From the NCBI GenBank assembly GCA_023231365.1, contig JALNVO010000084.1, positions 1 through 10,449 on the forward strand: a stretch of DNA of 10,449 nucleotides. The letters are read 5' to 3'. Position 1 is the first letter of the stretch. Every line of letters starts with the position of its first letter. The translations under genes were made by a program, and so were the position numbers. This stretch comes from Fibrobacteraceae bacterium. GTDB taxonomy: Bacteria > Fibrobacterota > Fibrobacteria > Fibrobacterales > Fibrobacteraceae. Shown one piece after another: positions 1 to 6,714 of this stretch. The notes under the pieces are model-generated. The model was not told where the DNA came from. It made no database searches and saw nothing but the letters and a program-made list of their open reading frames with translations.

Positions 1-1871
1 GTGTAACGCCGCAAGAACACGTAGATGAATACAACCTACGCTTTAAGAATTTATGGCAGAAGATGGGGATCGCCTACGATTATTTTATCCGCACAACAGA
101 CAAGGACCACAAAGAATACGTGGCCGAATGTCTGCAAAATCTCTTTGACAAGGGCGAGATTTACTCCAAAGAATACGCGGGCTGGTACTCCGTAGGCGAA
201 GAACGCTTTTTCACCGAAGGCGAACTGGACGAAAACAAATGCGATCCAATCAGCCACCGCCCTGTGGAATGGCTCAAGGAAAAAAACTACTTCTTTAAAA
301 TGAGCGCTTATCAGCAACAGCTCATCGACTACATCAACGAACACCCGGATTGGATCGTTCCCGATTACCGTCGAAATGAAATCCTCGGCTTTTTAAAGCA
401 GCCGTTGAACGATCTCTGCATCAGCCGCCCGAAAGCGAGACTTTCATGGGGAATTCCGCTTCCGTTCGACCCTGAATACGTAACCTACGTATGGTTCGAT
501 GCTCTTCTTAACTATGTAAGCGCAGTCCGCAACCGCAAATACAGCGACGGATCTCCGATCTGGCCCGCTACTTATCACTTGGTTGGCAAGGACATTCTCA
601 CAACACACAGCGTATATTGGCCGACAATGCTCTTTGCATTGAATATACCACTCCCCGAGCACATCCTCGCTCATGGCTGGTGGCTCACAGGCGGAACCAA
701 GATGAGCAAATCCAGCGGCACAGGCGTAAATCCGATGGATTATATGGAAAAGTATGGCGTGGACGCTTTCCGCTACTTCCTCGCCCGCGAAATGGTCGTA
801 GGCCAGGACGCCACATTCTCGCATGATGCATTTATCCGCCGTAACAACAGCGATTTGGCAAACGACTTAGGCAATGTGGTAAACCGCGTACACCGCCTGG
901 TTCTCACCAATTTTGGTGGCAAACTTCCTCCAGCAAAGACCGCTTTTGGCGAAGAGGAAAATACGCTCAAGGCTATTGCAGACAAAGTTAACGAAACGGT
1001 CCCAAAATTTCTGAATGAGATAAAGCTTTCGCAGGCCGTAGAAGAAATTTTAGGACTCGTACGCGCCGTAAACCGCTACTTGGAACTCAAGGCTCCATGG
1101 AAGCTCGCAAAAGACGAATCCAAGAAAGACGAACTCGCTACAGTATTATTTGTAGCCTCTGAAGCTGTGCGCATCTCGCTCTCGTTCCTCTCCCCCATCA
1201 TGCCATCCAAAAGCGCAGAAGGCCTCGCAATGATCGGCACAGACCTCAAGGGATTTCAAGACCTTGCCTGGGGCAAATTCAAAGGCGGAGAAACTTTTGG
1301 CGAAGGAAGGCCTCTATTCCCGCGCATTGACGAAGAAATTTCAAAAGAACCGGAACAGGCAAAGCCCAAGCAGAACAAGCCTCTACTTGCGAGCGATGTC
1401 CCTGCGGCAATGGACCTCCGCACCGCAATAATTACGGAAGTGGCAGATCACCCGGATGCAACAAGCTTGTATGTACTCAAGGTAGACGCAGGCGAAGGCC
1501 GCATCCGCACCGTTTGCTCAGGCCTCAAAGCGAGCTACGAGGCACAAGACCTCAAGAACCGTTCTATTCTTTTATTTGCAAACCTCAAGCCTTCGCCTCT
1601 CCGCGGAATTATGAGCGAAGGAATGCTGCTCGCTGGCGATGGCGAAAACGGGAAAGCAGTCCTCGTCGCCCCACCCCAAGACGCAAAGCCCGGCGACCGA
1701 GCATTATTTGATAATACGAAGCCATCCCAAGCGCGTGAACTCAAAATAAAGGACTTCGAAAAAATTACGCTCTCCGTAAAAGGCAACAACGTCTATTCGG
1801 AATCCCTAGCTCTTCAGGTGAACGGGAAACCGGTAACGTGCAGCGTCACCGACGGCGCCAAGGTTCACTAA
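1..1871 (+). CDS. metG: Methionyl-tRNA synthetase, 5'-truncated by the window edge
   Basis: Charges tRNA-Met with methionine in the cytoplasm, using ATP. The reading frame is open from base 3, and the residues before the first ATG at 63 (VTPQEHVDEYNLRF...) match the conserved region after the nucleotide-binding HIGH part of class I MetRS, so 63 is not the start and the N-terminus lies upstream. Seen: the WFDALLNY core segment, the KMSKS loop at bases 699-713, the anticodon-binding helical domain after it, then an acidic/lysine linker and, from about base 1410, a C-terminal Trbp111/EMAP-type tRNA-binding domain (DLRTAIITEV, HPDATSLYVLKVD, SEGMLLAG), which in this family promotes dimerisation. 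The connective-peptide region (ENKCDPISHRPVEW) has only one cysteine, so no zinc knuckle is expected, as in Bacillus-type enzymes. The next gene follows after 49 bases on the same strand and is probably co-transcribed. Confidence 0.96.
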   Translation, partial: VTPQEHVDEYNLRFKNLWQKMGIAYDYFIRTTDKDHKEYVAECLQNLFDKGEIYSKEYAGWYSVGEERFFTEGELDENKCDPISHRPVEWLKEKNYFFKMSAYQQQLIDYINEHPDWIVPDYRRNEILGFLKQPLNDLCISRPKARLSWGIPLPFDPEYVTYVWFDALLNYVSAVRNRKYSDGSPIWPATYHLVGKDILTTHSVYWPTMLFALNIPLPEHILAHGWWLTGGTKMSKSSGTGVNPMDYMEKYGVDAFRYFLAREMVVGQDATFSHDAFIRRNNSDLANDLGNVVNRVHRLVLTNFGGKLPPAKTAFGEEENTLKAIADKVNETVPKFLNEIKLSQAVEEILGLVRAVNRYLELKAPWKLAKDESKKDELATVLFVASEAVRISLSFLSPIMPSKSAEGLAMIGTDLKGFQDLAWGKFKGGETFGEGRPLFPRIDEEISKEPEQAKPKQNKPLLASDVPAAMDLRTAIITEVADHPDATSLYVLKVDAGEGRIRTVCSGLKASYEAQDLKNRSILLFANLKPSPLRGIMSEGMLLAGDGENGKAVLVAPPQDAKPGDRALFDNTKPSQARELKIKDFEKITLSVKGNNVYSESLALQVNGKPVTCSVTDGAKVH

Positions 1872-1920
1872 GAAAGGAAACCGTAGCCCTTTATTGTAAA
1901 AGAGTTCTTCGAGGCGATAC

Positions 1921-2670
1921 ATGTATTCTCCGCAAAAATTTTCCGCATTGAGCGAAAAGGCAAAAGCCAAGCGCTTCGCGGAACTTTTGCGGATTATTAT
2001 TTTGCAGCTCGGTTCGGACGTAGCACAAACTCGCGGCGAATACGAACATTACGCAGAATGGGCTAAATTTTCCAAAGAAAAACAGCTCAATGGAAAGAAT
2101 CAAGCAGAACTCATCGACCTATACAAGAACTTCCGCACCGAAGCCGGGCTGGGCTTTGAACGGGATGTTTATTTGGAAAACGAACCCGGCGATTCGCCCG
2201 CACCCAAAGAGCACGCAATCCCCTATGCAGTCCTTGCGCACAACTTAAGAAGCGCCTTTAACGCCGGCTCCATTTTCCGCACCGCAGATTGTTTTGGGCT
2301 CGAAGCAGTGCACCTCTCAGGCTACACGCCCGATGTTTCTCACACAGCCCTCAAAAGTGCGGCTAGAGGCACAGAAAGCTGGATTCCGCACAAGCGCTGG
2401 AATTCGCCCTTTGATTGCATCCAAAATCATATTGAAAATGGATACACGATCATCGCGCTTGAAACCGGAGAAGGTTCCGTACCCATTACAAGCATGAAAT
2501 GGCCCGAAAAAGGGCTCATCCTTTTGGGAAACGAAGAACTCGGCATTGCTCCCGAACTCCTCGCCGAATGCTCCTTAAAAGTGGAAATTCCAATGGCAGG
2601 ACGCAAAGCGAGCATGAACGTAGCGGGAGCCTTCGCAATTATGGCTTATGCCATAAGAAATGGGCTATAA
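1921..2670 (+). CDS. SpoU/TrmH-family RNA 2'-O-methyltransferase
   Basis: A 249-residue SPOUT-class enzyme predicted to move a methyl group from S-adenosylmethionine to a ribose 2'-OH in tRNA or rRNA. All three family motifs are visible: motif 1 with N108 and R120 (NLRSAFNAGSIFRTADCFG), motif 2 at 201-209 (LLGNEELGI), and motif 3 at 221-243 (VEIPMAGRKASMNVAGAFAI), which form the trefoil-knot cofactor pocket. The first 95 residues are a helical, charged extension without recognisable motifs; it is not the usual L30e-like substrate domain of RlmB, so the target RNA cannot be named. The ATG at 1921 has GAGGCG 5 bases upstream. It follows metG closely, in keeping with a translation-related transcript, and is read toward the two-way terminator at 2884-2932. 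The exact substrate (tRNA Gm18, Um34/Cm34-like or 23S rRNA) is unknown. Confidence 0.9.
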   Translation: MYSPQKFSALSEKAKAKRFAELLRIIILQLGSDVAQTRGEYEHYAEWAKFSKEKQLNGKNQAELIDLYKNFRTEAGLGFERDVYLENEPGDSPAPKEHAIPYAVLAHNLRSAFNAGSIFRTADCFGLEAVHLSGYTPDVSHTALKSAARGTESWIPHKRWNSPFDCIQNHIENGYTIIALETGEGSVPITSMKWPEKGLILLGNEELGIAPELLAECSLKVEIPMAGRKASMNVAGAFAIMAYAIRNGL

Positions 2671-2717
2671 GCGTCAATTTAGATAGAACATCCCGCTTGG
2701 CAGCTCGAAAAAAGAAA

Positions 2718-2729
2718 CCATAAAGGGGT
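2718..2729 (+). repeat. 12-base direct repeat, copy 1 (partial image of the terminator core)
   Basis: CCATAAAGGGGT at 2718-2729 recurs exactly at 2904-2915, where it forms the loop and right inner arm of the tRNA terminator. The bases before copy 1 (CGA, an A-rich run, a G, more A) also resemble the left arm of that terminator (CGAT, seven A, GACCCC), so copy 1 looks like a degenerate half of the same element lacking the T-run. The two copies are 186 bases apart and bracket the hairpin cluster. A duplication or insertion between the copies is inference; short A-rich sequence makes chance similarity possible. Confidence 0.5.
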
Positions 2730-2768
2730 AAAGAATAATGCGCGGATGCCAGATGGTTCCGAATCACT

Positions 2769-2868
2769 TCGTTCTTCGAAACCCCTACGGGGCTTGCCTG
2801 CGGCAAGCTCAAAAATTGCTCTCGTTCCCTTCGCTCACCGCAATTTTTGTCGAACTGACAATAAGTCA
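2769..2868. repeat. Cluster of small inverted repeats (REP-like), non-coding
   Basis: Five palindromic units lie almost end to end in the 254-base gap between the SpoU gene and the tRNA: TTCG/CGAA around 2769-2780; CCCC-TAC-GGGG at 2782-2792; GCTTGCC-TGC-GGCAAGC at 2792-2808 (7 bp, 3-base loop); CAAAAATTGC/GCAATTTTTG at 2810-2819 and 2840-2849 (10 bp, 20-base loop); and TGAC-AATAA-GTCA at 2856-2868. No protein-coding signal is convincing here: the long frames crossing it also run through the tRNA. The density of stems resembles dispersed intergenic repeats of other bacteria, but I cannot show copy number from one window. It could stabilise the 3' end of the metG transcript or be a remnant of a repeat family. 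Confidence 0.55.
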
Positions 2869-2883
2869 CTTCTCTGCTTGACG

Positions 2884-2932
2884 TATCCCGATAAAAAAAG
2901 ACCCCATAAAGGGGTCTTTTTTTATCGGGATA
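2884..2932. terminator. Two-way intrinsic terminator inside a 22-bp perfect inverted repeat
   Basis: The arms 2884-2905 and 2911-2932 are exact reverse complements (22 bp) around the 5-base loop ATAAA. The core is seven A, then GACCCC, loop, GGGGTC, then seven T, so each strand has a GC stem followed by a U-run; it can end the metG/SpoU transcript from the left and the tRNA-Pro transcript from the right. The outer 8 bp (TATCCCGA on the left, TCGGGATA on the right) go beyond what a terminator needs. The right outer arm, 2925-2932, is the acceptor 3' strand plus discriminator base of the tRNA. Confidence 0.88.
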
Positions 2933-2998
2933 GCCAGATTCGAACTGACGACATTCTGCTCCCAAAGCAGACGCTCTACCAGACTGAGCTACATCCCG
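2925..2998 (-). tRNA. tRNA-Pro (anticodon UGG)
   Basis: Read on the minus strand, the 74 bases fold into a full cloverleaf. The acceptor is CGGGATG with TATCCCG (one G-U at pair 7); the D-stem is GCTC/GAGC with loop AGTCTGGTA; the anticodon stem is TCTGC/GCAGA with loop TTTGGGA, giving anticodon TGG at 2962-2964; the variable loop is ATGTC; the T-arm is GTCAG/CTGGC with loop TTCGAAT. Identity features of bacterial tRNA-Pro are present: the C1-G72 first pair, A73, G35-G36, G37 and the G15-C48 pair. CCA is not encoded (A73 is followed by TAAAAAAA), so it must be added by the CCA-adding enzyme. U34 should read CCA/CCG and, if modified, more proline codons. It has its own promoter upstream and lies 94 bases after the hisD stop, so it could also be read from that transcript. 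Confidence 0.97.
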
Positions 2999-3007
2999 AG
3001 CAAGCCA

Positions 3008-3013
3008 AATATA
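3008..3013 (-). promoter_or_regulatory. Extended -10 promoter for tRNA-Pro
   Basis: On the minus strand the bases before the tRNA read TTTTGCTATATTTGG. TATATT sits 9 bases before tRNA position 1 and is preceded by TG plus one base, the extended -10 form. The matching -35 position (about 3031-3036, TTCCTC) is poor, consistent with an extended -10 promoter. Transcription would begin about 2-3 bases before the tRNA. Inferred from sequence only. Confidence 0.55.
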
Positions 3014-3092
3014 GCAAAACAAACAAAATTGAGGAAGGCCTTTTTCAGCATTTTCTGCCTTTTTATGGTCACCTCAAAAGGGCCCTTATTTC

Positions 3093-4370
3093 TTACAATC
3101 GCTTCAGAACAGCCTGCGCATGGTGGTAGAAACCTTCCGTTTCTGCCATTTTCGCAATCGCCTTGCCATTTTTAAGGATTGCCTTGTGCGAATACTCAAT
3201 GACGCTCATCCGCTTTACGAAGTCGTACACACCAAGCGGGCTAGAGAAACGGGCCGTTCCATTCGTAGGAAGTACGTGATCCGGACCAGCGAAATAATCG
3301 CCTACGGGTTCGCTCGACCACGGACCGATAAACACAGCGCCGGCATTTACGATATCCTTCGCAAGTTCCCTCGCTTCGCGGGTCATTACTTCCAAGTGCT
3401 CCGGAGCGATATGGTTTGCAATAGCAACTCCATCGAACCAGTTATCGACAACTAAAATGCGGCCATAGTGTTCTAGGACCTTCTCCAACAATTCGCGCTT
3501 GGGCGAATTCTCGACCTGGATATCGACGCATTCAGAGATGAGCTTTGCCGTTTGCATGTCATCGGTGATGCAAATGGAGGCTTCAAAACCCGAGCCGTGT
3601 TCCGCCTGAGACATCAAGTCCGCAGCAACGAAGTCGGGATCGGCAGAAGAATCGGCGAGAACGAGCACTTCCGAAGGGCCCGCGATCATATCAATATCTA
3701 CCGTTCCAAAAACTTCTTTCTTGGCAATTGCCGCAAATACATTCCCAGGGCCGACAATCTTATCCACCTTCTCAATCCCTTTTGCGCCATAAGCAAGGAG
3801 GCCGATTGCCTGAGCTCCACCGATATGATAAACTTCCGTAATGCCAAGTTCGCGGAGTACAAACGCCACGGAAGGATGTATCCCATCCTTGGCGGGAGTT
3901 GCTACGACAATCTGTTCAACGCCTGCGACAATTGCCGGCACTGCATTCATGATGACAGTGCTGGGGTAAACGGCGGCTCCACCCGGCACATAAAGGCCAA
4001 CGCGGCGCATCGGGCGGATGCGCTGACCGAGAATTTCTCCGTCCTTCCCCTTAAAGTTCCAAGACGAAAGATCCTTGAGTTCATGCTTGTGAAACGCTAA
4101 TGCATTCTTGATCGCCTGGCGGATAGCCTTTGCAAGAGAAGCGTCTACTTTGTCCGCACTCTTTTCAATTTCCCTTTCGCTCACGCGGAGATTCTTGCTT
4201 TTAAGTCCGTCGAATTTCTGTGCGTATTCCACAGCCTTGGAAAGGCCACAAGTGCGCACATCGTCTAAAATTTTTTTCACCTTTTGATGAATCTCTTCGG
4301 TCGGTGCCACTCCGCGGGCACAAATCCGCTCTACTTCTTCTGAATTCTGCTTTACTTTTACAATTTTCAT
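3093..4370 (-). CDS. hisD: Histidinol dehydrogenase
   Basis: A zinc enzyme of 425 residues that carries out the last two steps of histidine synthesis, L-histidinol to L-histidine with two NAD+. The length is normal and the family landmarks are all present: the MIAGPSEVLVLAD signature (228-240), Q255 and H258 in LMSQAEHG, the catalytic pair E324-H325 in NHIAPEHLE, D364 in AGPDHVLPT and H417 near the C-terminus (EGFYHHAQAV). By family knowledge Q255, H258, D364 and H417 are the metal ligands. The start ATG at 4370 overlaps the cimA stop as ATGA, with AAAAGG about 7 bases upstream inside cimA, so translation is probably coupled to cimA. No other his gene is in view; hisD here sits apart from any his cluster. 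Confidence 0.97.
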   Translation of the reverse strand: MKIVKVKQNSEEVERICARGVAPTEEIHQKVKKILDDVRTCGLSKAVEYAQKFDGLKSKNLRVSEREIEKSADKVDASLAKAIRQAIKNALAFHKHELKDLSSWNFKGKDGEILGQRIRPMRRVGLYVPGGAAVYPSTVIMNAVPAIVAGVEQIVVATPAKDGIHPSVAFVLRELGITEVYHIGGAQAIGLLAYGAKGIEKVDKIVGPGNVFAAIAKKEVFGTVDIDMIAGPSEVLVLADSSADPDFVAADLMSQAEHGSGFEASICITDDMQTAKLISECVDIQVENSPKRELLEKVLEHYGRILVVDNWFDGVAIANHIAPEHLEVMTREARELAKDIVNAGAVFIGPWSSEPVGDYFAGPDHVLPTNGTARFSSPLGVYDFVKRMSVIEYSHKAILKNGKAIAKMAETEGFYHHAQAVLKRL

Positions 4371-5953
4371 TTTGCGACCTTTTTGAGAGATTCCTTATAC
4401 ATCTTGTAAGAGAGACCATCAATGAGAGCAAGCCAAGAGGCTTCGATGATATTTGTCGAAACGCCCGCTGCATGCCATTCGCTGTCCTCATCGCCAAACG
4501 TACTCCACACGCGCACGTGCGCATCCGAGCCGACGTTAGAGCCAAGAACCCGCACCTTGAAATCATCCAAGCGCACATTCTTCATATACGGATAATACGG
4601 GACGAGCGCCTTGCGGAGGGCGGCATCCAAGGCGTTCACCGGGCCATCGCCCTCGGACACCTGATGGCTCACTTCGTCATTTATACGAAGCTTGACGGAA
4701 GCCTGAGAAACGCTGATTCCCTCTAGGTTCTTGTCTTCGATAACGCGGTAATTTTCTACTTGGAAAGGTTCCGTGAACTTTCCGAGGGTGCGGTACACAA
4801 GCATCTCAAAGCTCGCTTCAGCACTGTCAAAATGCCAGCCCGCATTTTCGCGTTCTTTCAAAGAGTGGAGCAACTTCTGTACCTTGGGGTCTTTTTTGTC
4901 CACATCCACGCCGAGGAGTTCCCTGACCTTTTCCACGACCAAAGAACCGCCGGCTTGATCGCTTGTAACGAACACGCGGTCATTGCCCACGGTATGCGGA
5001 TCCACATGTTCAAAACTGCGGGCCACTTTCATCACGCCATCGATATGCGCGCCCCCCTTATGGGCAAAAGCAGCATCGCCGACATAGGGCGCTTGAATAT
5101 TGCTCGGCAAGTTCACGATTTGGTCGAGCGCAAGACTCATTTTGCGGAGATTCTTCATATTCTTTTCGCAAAAAAGTTTGGCCTTCATCTTAAAAAGCAA
5201 ATCAGCAGTGATAGTCGTCAAATCGGCATTTCCACAGCGTTCTCCATAACCATTCACTACGCCTTGCACCATAGTAGCGCCCGCGCGCACCGCAGCAAGA
5301 CTGTTAGCAACGCTCAGTCCGCAGTCATTGTGAACGTGAATGCCTATCGGCGTTTTCACGACATTTTTTACATCTTTTAAAATTTCTTCCAATTCCCAAG
5401 TAAGCGTTCCTCCATTGGTATCGCAAAGGACGATAAAGTCCGCACCGCCTAAGGCAGCAGACTTGAGGGTTTCCAAAGCATACCCTGGATTCGCCTTATA
5501 GCCGTCAAAGAAATGTTCCGCATCAAAAATCACTTCTTCGGAACTCTCCTTGAGATAGCGCACGGAAGACTCGATCATATCGAGGTTTTCTTCAAGAGTC
5601 GTGCGGATAACTTCCGTTACATGCAAATCCCAACTTTTGCCGAAGATCGTCTTCACTTTTGCCCTGCTATTGACCAGCGCCTGCAAAAGCGGATCGTTCT
5701 CAGGGAGAACCTTCGGGCGACGCGTACTGCCGAAAGCGGCAATTTTCGCGTGAGTAAGAGGCAGTTCCTGAATTCGCTTAAAGAACTCTTCGTCCGTGGG
5801 GTTGCTAGGATTGGGCCAACCGCCTTCAATATAATCAAAACCAAAGGAATCGAGAAGCCTCGCGATCTGCAGCTTATCCGCAAGAGAAAGGGTTATTTTC
5901 CGGTCCTGATTGCCATCGCGGAGAGTTGTGTCATAGAGAAATACTTCTTTCAT
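4367..5953 (-). CDS. cimA: Citramalate synthase
   Basis: Condenses pyruvate and acetyl-CoA to (R)-citramalate, the entry to the threonine-independent route to 2-oxobutyrate and isoleucine. It has 528 residues, the length of the CimA group rather than of typical 2-isopropylmalate synthase or homocitrate synthase. Visible: the HMGL-like TIM-barrel signature DTTLRDGNQ (8-16) with R12 and D13; the metal-binding HVHND motif (206-210); the GYGERCGNADL loop (235-245); the CimA-type AFAHKGGAHIDGV segment (295-307); and a C-terminal LeuA-type regulatory domain from about 380, expected to sense the end product (isoleucine or leucine). The ATG at 5953 follows the DJ-1 gene by 26 bases but has no clear Shine-Dalgarno sequence (TTTTTGGCGCATT), so initiation may be weak or depend on upstream translation. 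The final bases overlap hisD. LeuA is the main alternative, but length and motifs favour CimA. Confidence 0.92.
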   Translation of the reverse strand: MKEVFLYDTTLRDGNQDRKITLSLADKLQIARLLDSFGFDYIEGGWPNPSNPTDEEFFKRIQELPLTHAKIAAFGSTRRPKVLPENDPLLQALVNSRAKVKTIFGKSWDLHVTEVIRTTLEENLDMIESSVRYLKESSEEVIFDAEHFFDGYKANPGYALETLKSAALGGADFIVLCDTNGGTLTWELEEILKDVKNVVKTPIGIHVHNDCGLSVANSLAAVRAGATMVQGVVNGYGERCGNADLTTITADLLFKMKAKLFCEKNMKNLRKMSLALDQIVNLPSNIQAPYVGDAAFAHKGGAHIDGVMKVARSFEHVDPHTVGNDRVFVTSDQAGGSLVVEKVRELLGVDVDKKDPKVQKLLHSLKERENAGWHFDSAEASFEMLVYRTLGKFTEPFQVENYRVIEDKNLEGISVSQASVKLRINDEVSHQVSEGDGPVNALDAALRKALVPYYPYMKNVRLDDFKVRVLGSNVGSDAHVRVWSTFGDEDSEWHAAGVSTNIIEASWLALIDGLSYKMYKESLKKVAK

Positions 5954-5979
5954 AATGCGCCAAAAATAACAATTAGCAA

Positions 5980-6537
5980 TTATCTTGCAAGAATTGTTTT
6001 GCGGACTTCAGCAGCTTTTGCATCCCCTTCCAATAAAGAAAGGAACTTCAAAGCGAATTCCTCCGCAGTTCCCGCAGCACGGCTTGTAACCACTTTGCCG
6101 TCGACGACCACGCGATCTTCAGAATAGGATTTGCAATAAGGAAGAATGGTTTCCGCCTCAGAAGGATAGCTCGTTACCCGTTTGTCGTGAAGGATTCCCG
6201 CAGCGGCAAGTACGGTCGGGCCTGCGCAAATGGCCGTTACCCATTTATTTTGTTCATACATCGTGCGGACGAGGTCGAGAACATCTTCTGATGCACGGAG
6301 ATTTTCAACGCCGCGTCCGCCCCCCGGAAGGAATAGGCCGCAAAAGTCATCGGCGCGGACTTCCGAGAGAAGCGCATCGGCGCGGACCGACATTCCATGC
6401 GAACTTTCGACAAACGAATCTTCGTGAATACTCGCGAGAGTCACCTTGACTCCCCCGCGGATAAGGATATCGAATGGAGCGGATAACTCGATATCTTCAA
6501 AGCCTTCAGCCATCAAGAACAAAACTTTTTTCATCAT
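5980..6537 (-). CDS. DJ-1/PfpI-family protein (YajL/DJ-1-like)
   Basis: A single-domain 185-residue protein of the DJ-1 subgroup of the class I glutamine amidotransferase-like fold. Conserved features: E17 in AEGFEDIE (equivalent to DJ-1 E18), the PGG loop (71-73), the nucleophile-elbow cysteine C104 in AICAGP (equivalent to C106), and the TSRAAGTAEEFAL segment near the end. The position of DJ-1 H126 (VTTHP) is a tyrosine here (VTSYP). Members are linked to protection against thiol oxidation and reactive carbonyls; the biochemical activity is debated, so I name no reaction. Start: the first of two adjacent ATGs is 7 bases after GCGAGG, a good ribosome site, and is preferred. It heads the cluster with cimA and hisD and diverges from the Hsp33 gene. 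Confidence 0.9.
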   Translation of the reverse strand: MMKKVLFLMAEGFEDIELSAPFDILIRGGVKVTLASIHEDSFVESSHGMSVRADALLSEVRADDFCGLFLPGGGRGVENLRASEDVLDLVRTMYEQNKWVTAICAGPTVLAAAGILHDKRVTSYPSEAETILPYCKSYSEDRVVVDGKVVTSRAAGTAEEFALKFLSLLEGDAKAAEVRKTILAR

Positions 6538-6662
6538 ATAAGAACCTCGCTTTTATTTCTTCTATCTATTTCATTTTTAATCTATAAAAAAGAGAACTAG
6601 ATACCTCTAAAATTAACCATCTTTTGAGCAATGGGCTTTGCAAAGTGCAATCAGCCACTTCA

Positions 6663-6678
6663 TGAAAATGAATTTTCA
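6663..6678. promoter_or_regulatory. 16-base dyad, possible operator between the DJ-1 and hslO genes
   Basis: TGAAAAT-GA-ATTTTCA is a perfect inverted repeat (7-bp arms, 2-base centre) in the 177-base divergent gap 6538-6714. It lies directly before the place where the hslO -35 box would be (about 6679-6684), the usual position for a regulator that activates or blocks RNA polymerase. Other symmetries in the gap are CTTTGCAAAG (6636-6645) and AAGTG/CACTT (6643-6660). No regulator gene is in view, so an operator role is inference. The DJ-1 side has only a weak -10 candidate (TATAGA on the minus strand, 6581-6586). Confidence 0.4.
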
Positions 6679-6701
6679 GAGGTTGTCGCAAGACATTTTC
6701 T

Positions 6702-6707
6702 TATATT
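6702..6707 (+). promoter_or_regulatory. -10 box for the hslO-thrH-rlmI transcript
   Basis: TATATT at 6702-6707, in the context CTTATATTTATAGGC, ends 7 bases before the hslO ATG at 6715. The same TATATTT string precedes the tRNA-Pro gene on the other strand. The -35 position is weak (GAGGTT at 6679-6684 with a 17-base spacer). If used, transcription would begin at or within a base or two of the ATG, giving a leaderless or nearly leaderless message. Confidence 0.45.
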
Positions 6708-6714
6708 TATAGGC

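Noticed and set aside
63..65. ATG at 63 as the start of metG
   Set aside because: The 20 codons before it are open and match conserved MetRS sequence; the gene simply begins before the window.
2741..2775. Possible tRNA fragment (GGTTCCGAATC resembles a T-arm)
   Set aside because: It has one base too many in the loop motif and no matching stem or other cloverleaf parts.
2671..3092. tRNA-Pro as an attachment site for an integrated element
   Set aside because: No integrase, no mobile-element genes and no direct copy of the tRNA 3' end nearby; the only copy is inverted and belongs to the terminator.
2639..3129. Open frames on both strands (127 codons each) across the gap after the SpoU gene
   Set aside because: Both run through the tRNA-Pro and the terminator; their apparent protein sequence is just translated tRNA and hairpin sequence, with no ribosome site.
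3552..4100. 182-codon plus-strand frame opposite hisD
   Set aside because: Antisense shadow of hisD, whose own protein matches its family throughout; no family resemblance in the shadow.
4760..5380. 206-codon plus-strand frame opposite cimA, and a 204-codon frame at 5513-6127
   Set aside because: Antisense shadows; the second crosses the cimA/DJ-1 junction, and neither has protein-like motifs.
6631..6714. 28-residue N-terminal extension of Hsp33 from an ATG at 6631
   Set aside because: Not part of the Hsp33 family, would include the promoter-like TATATT and the dyad, and the start at 6715 aligns with the family N-terminus.
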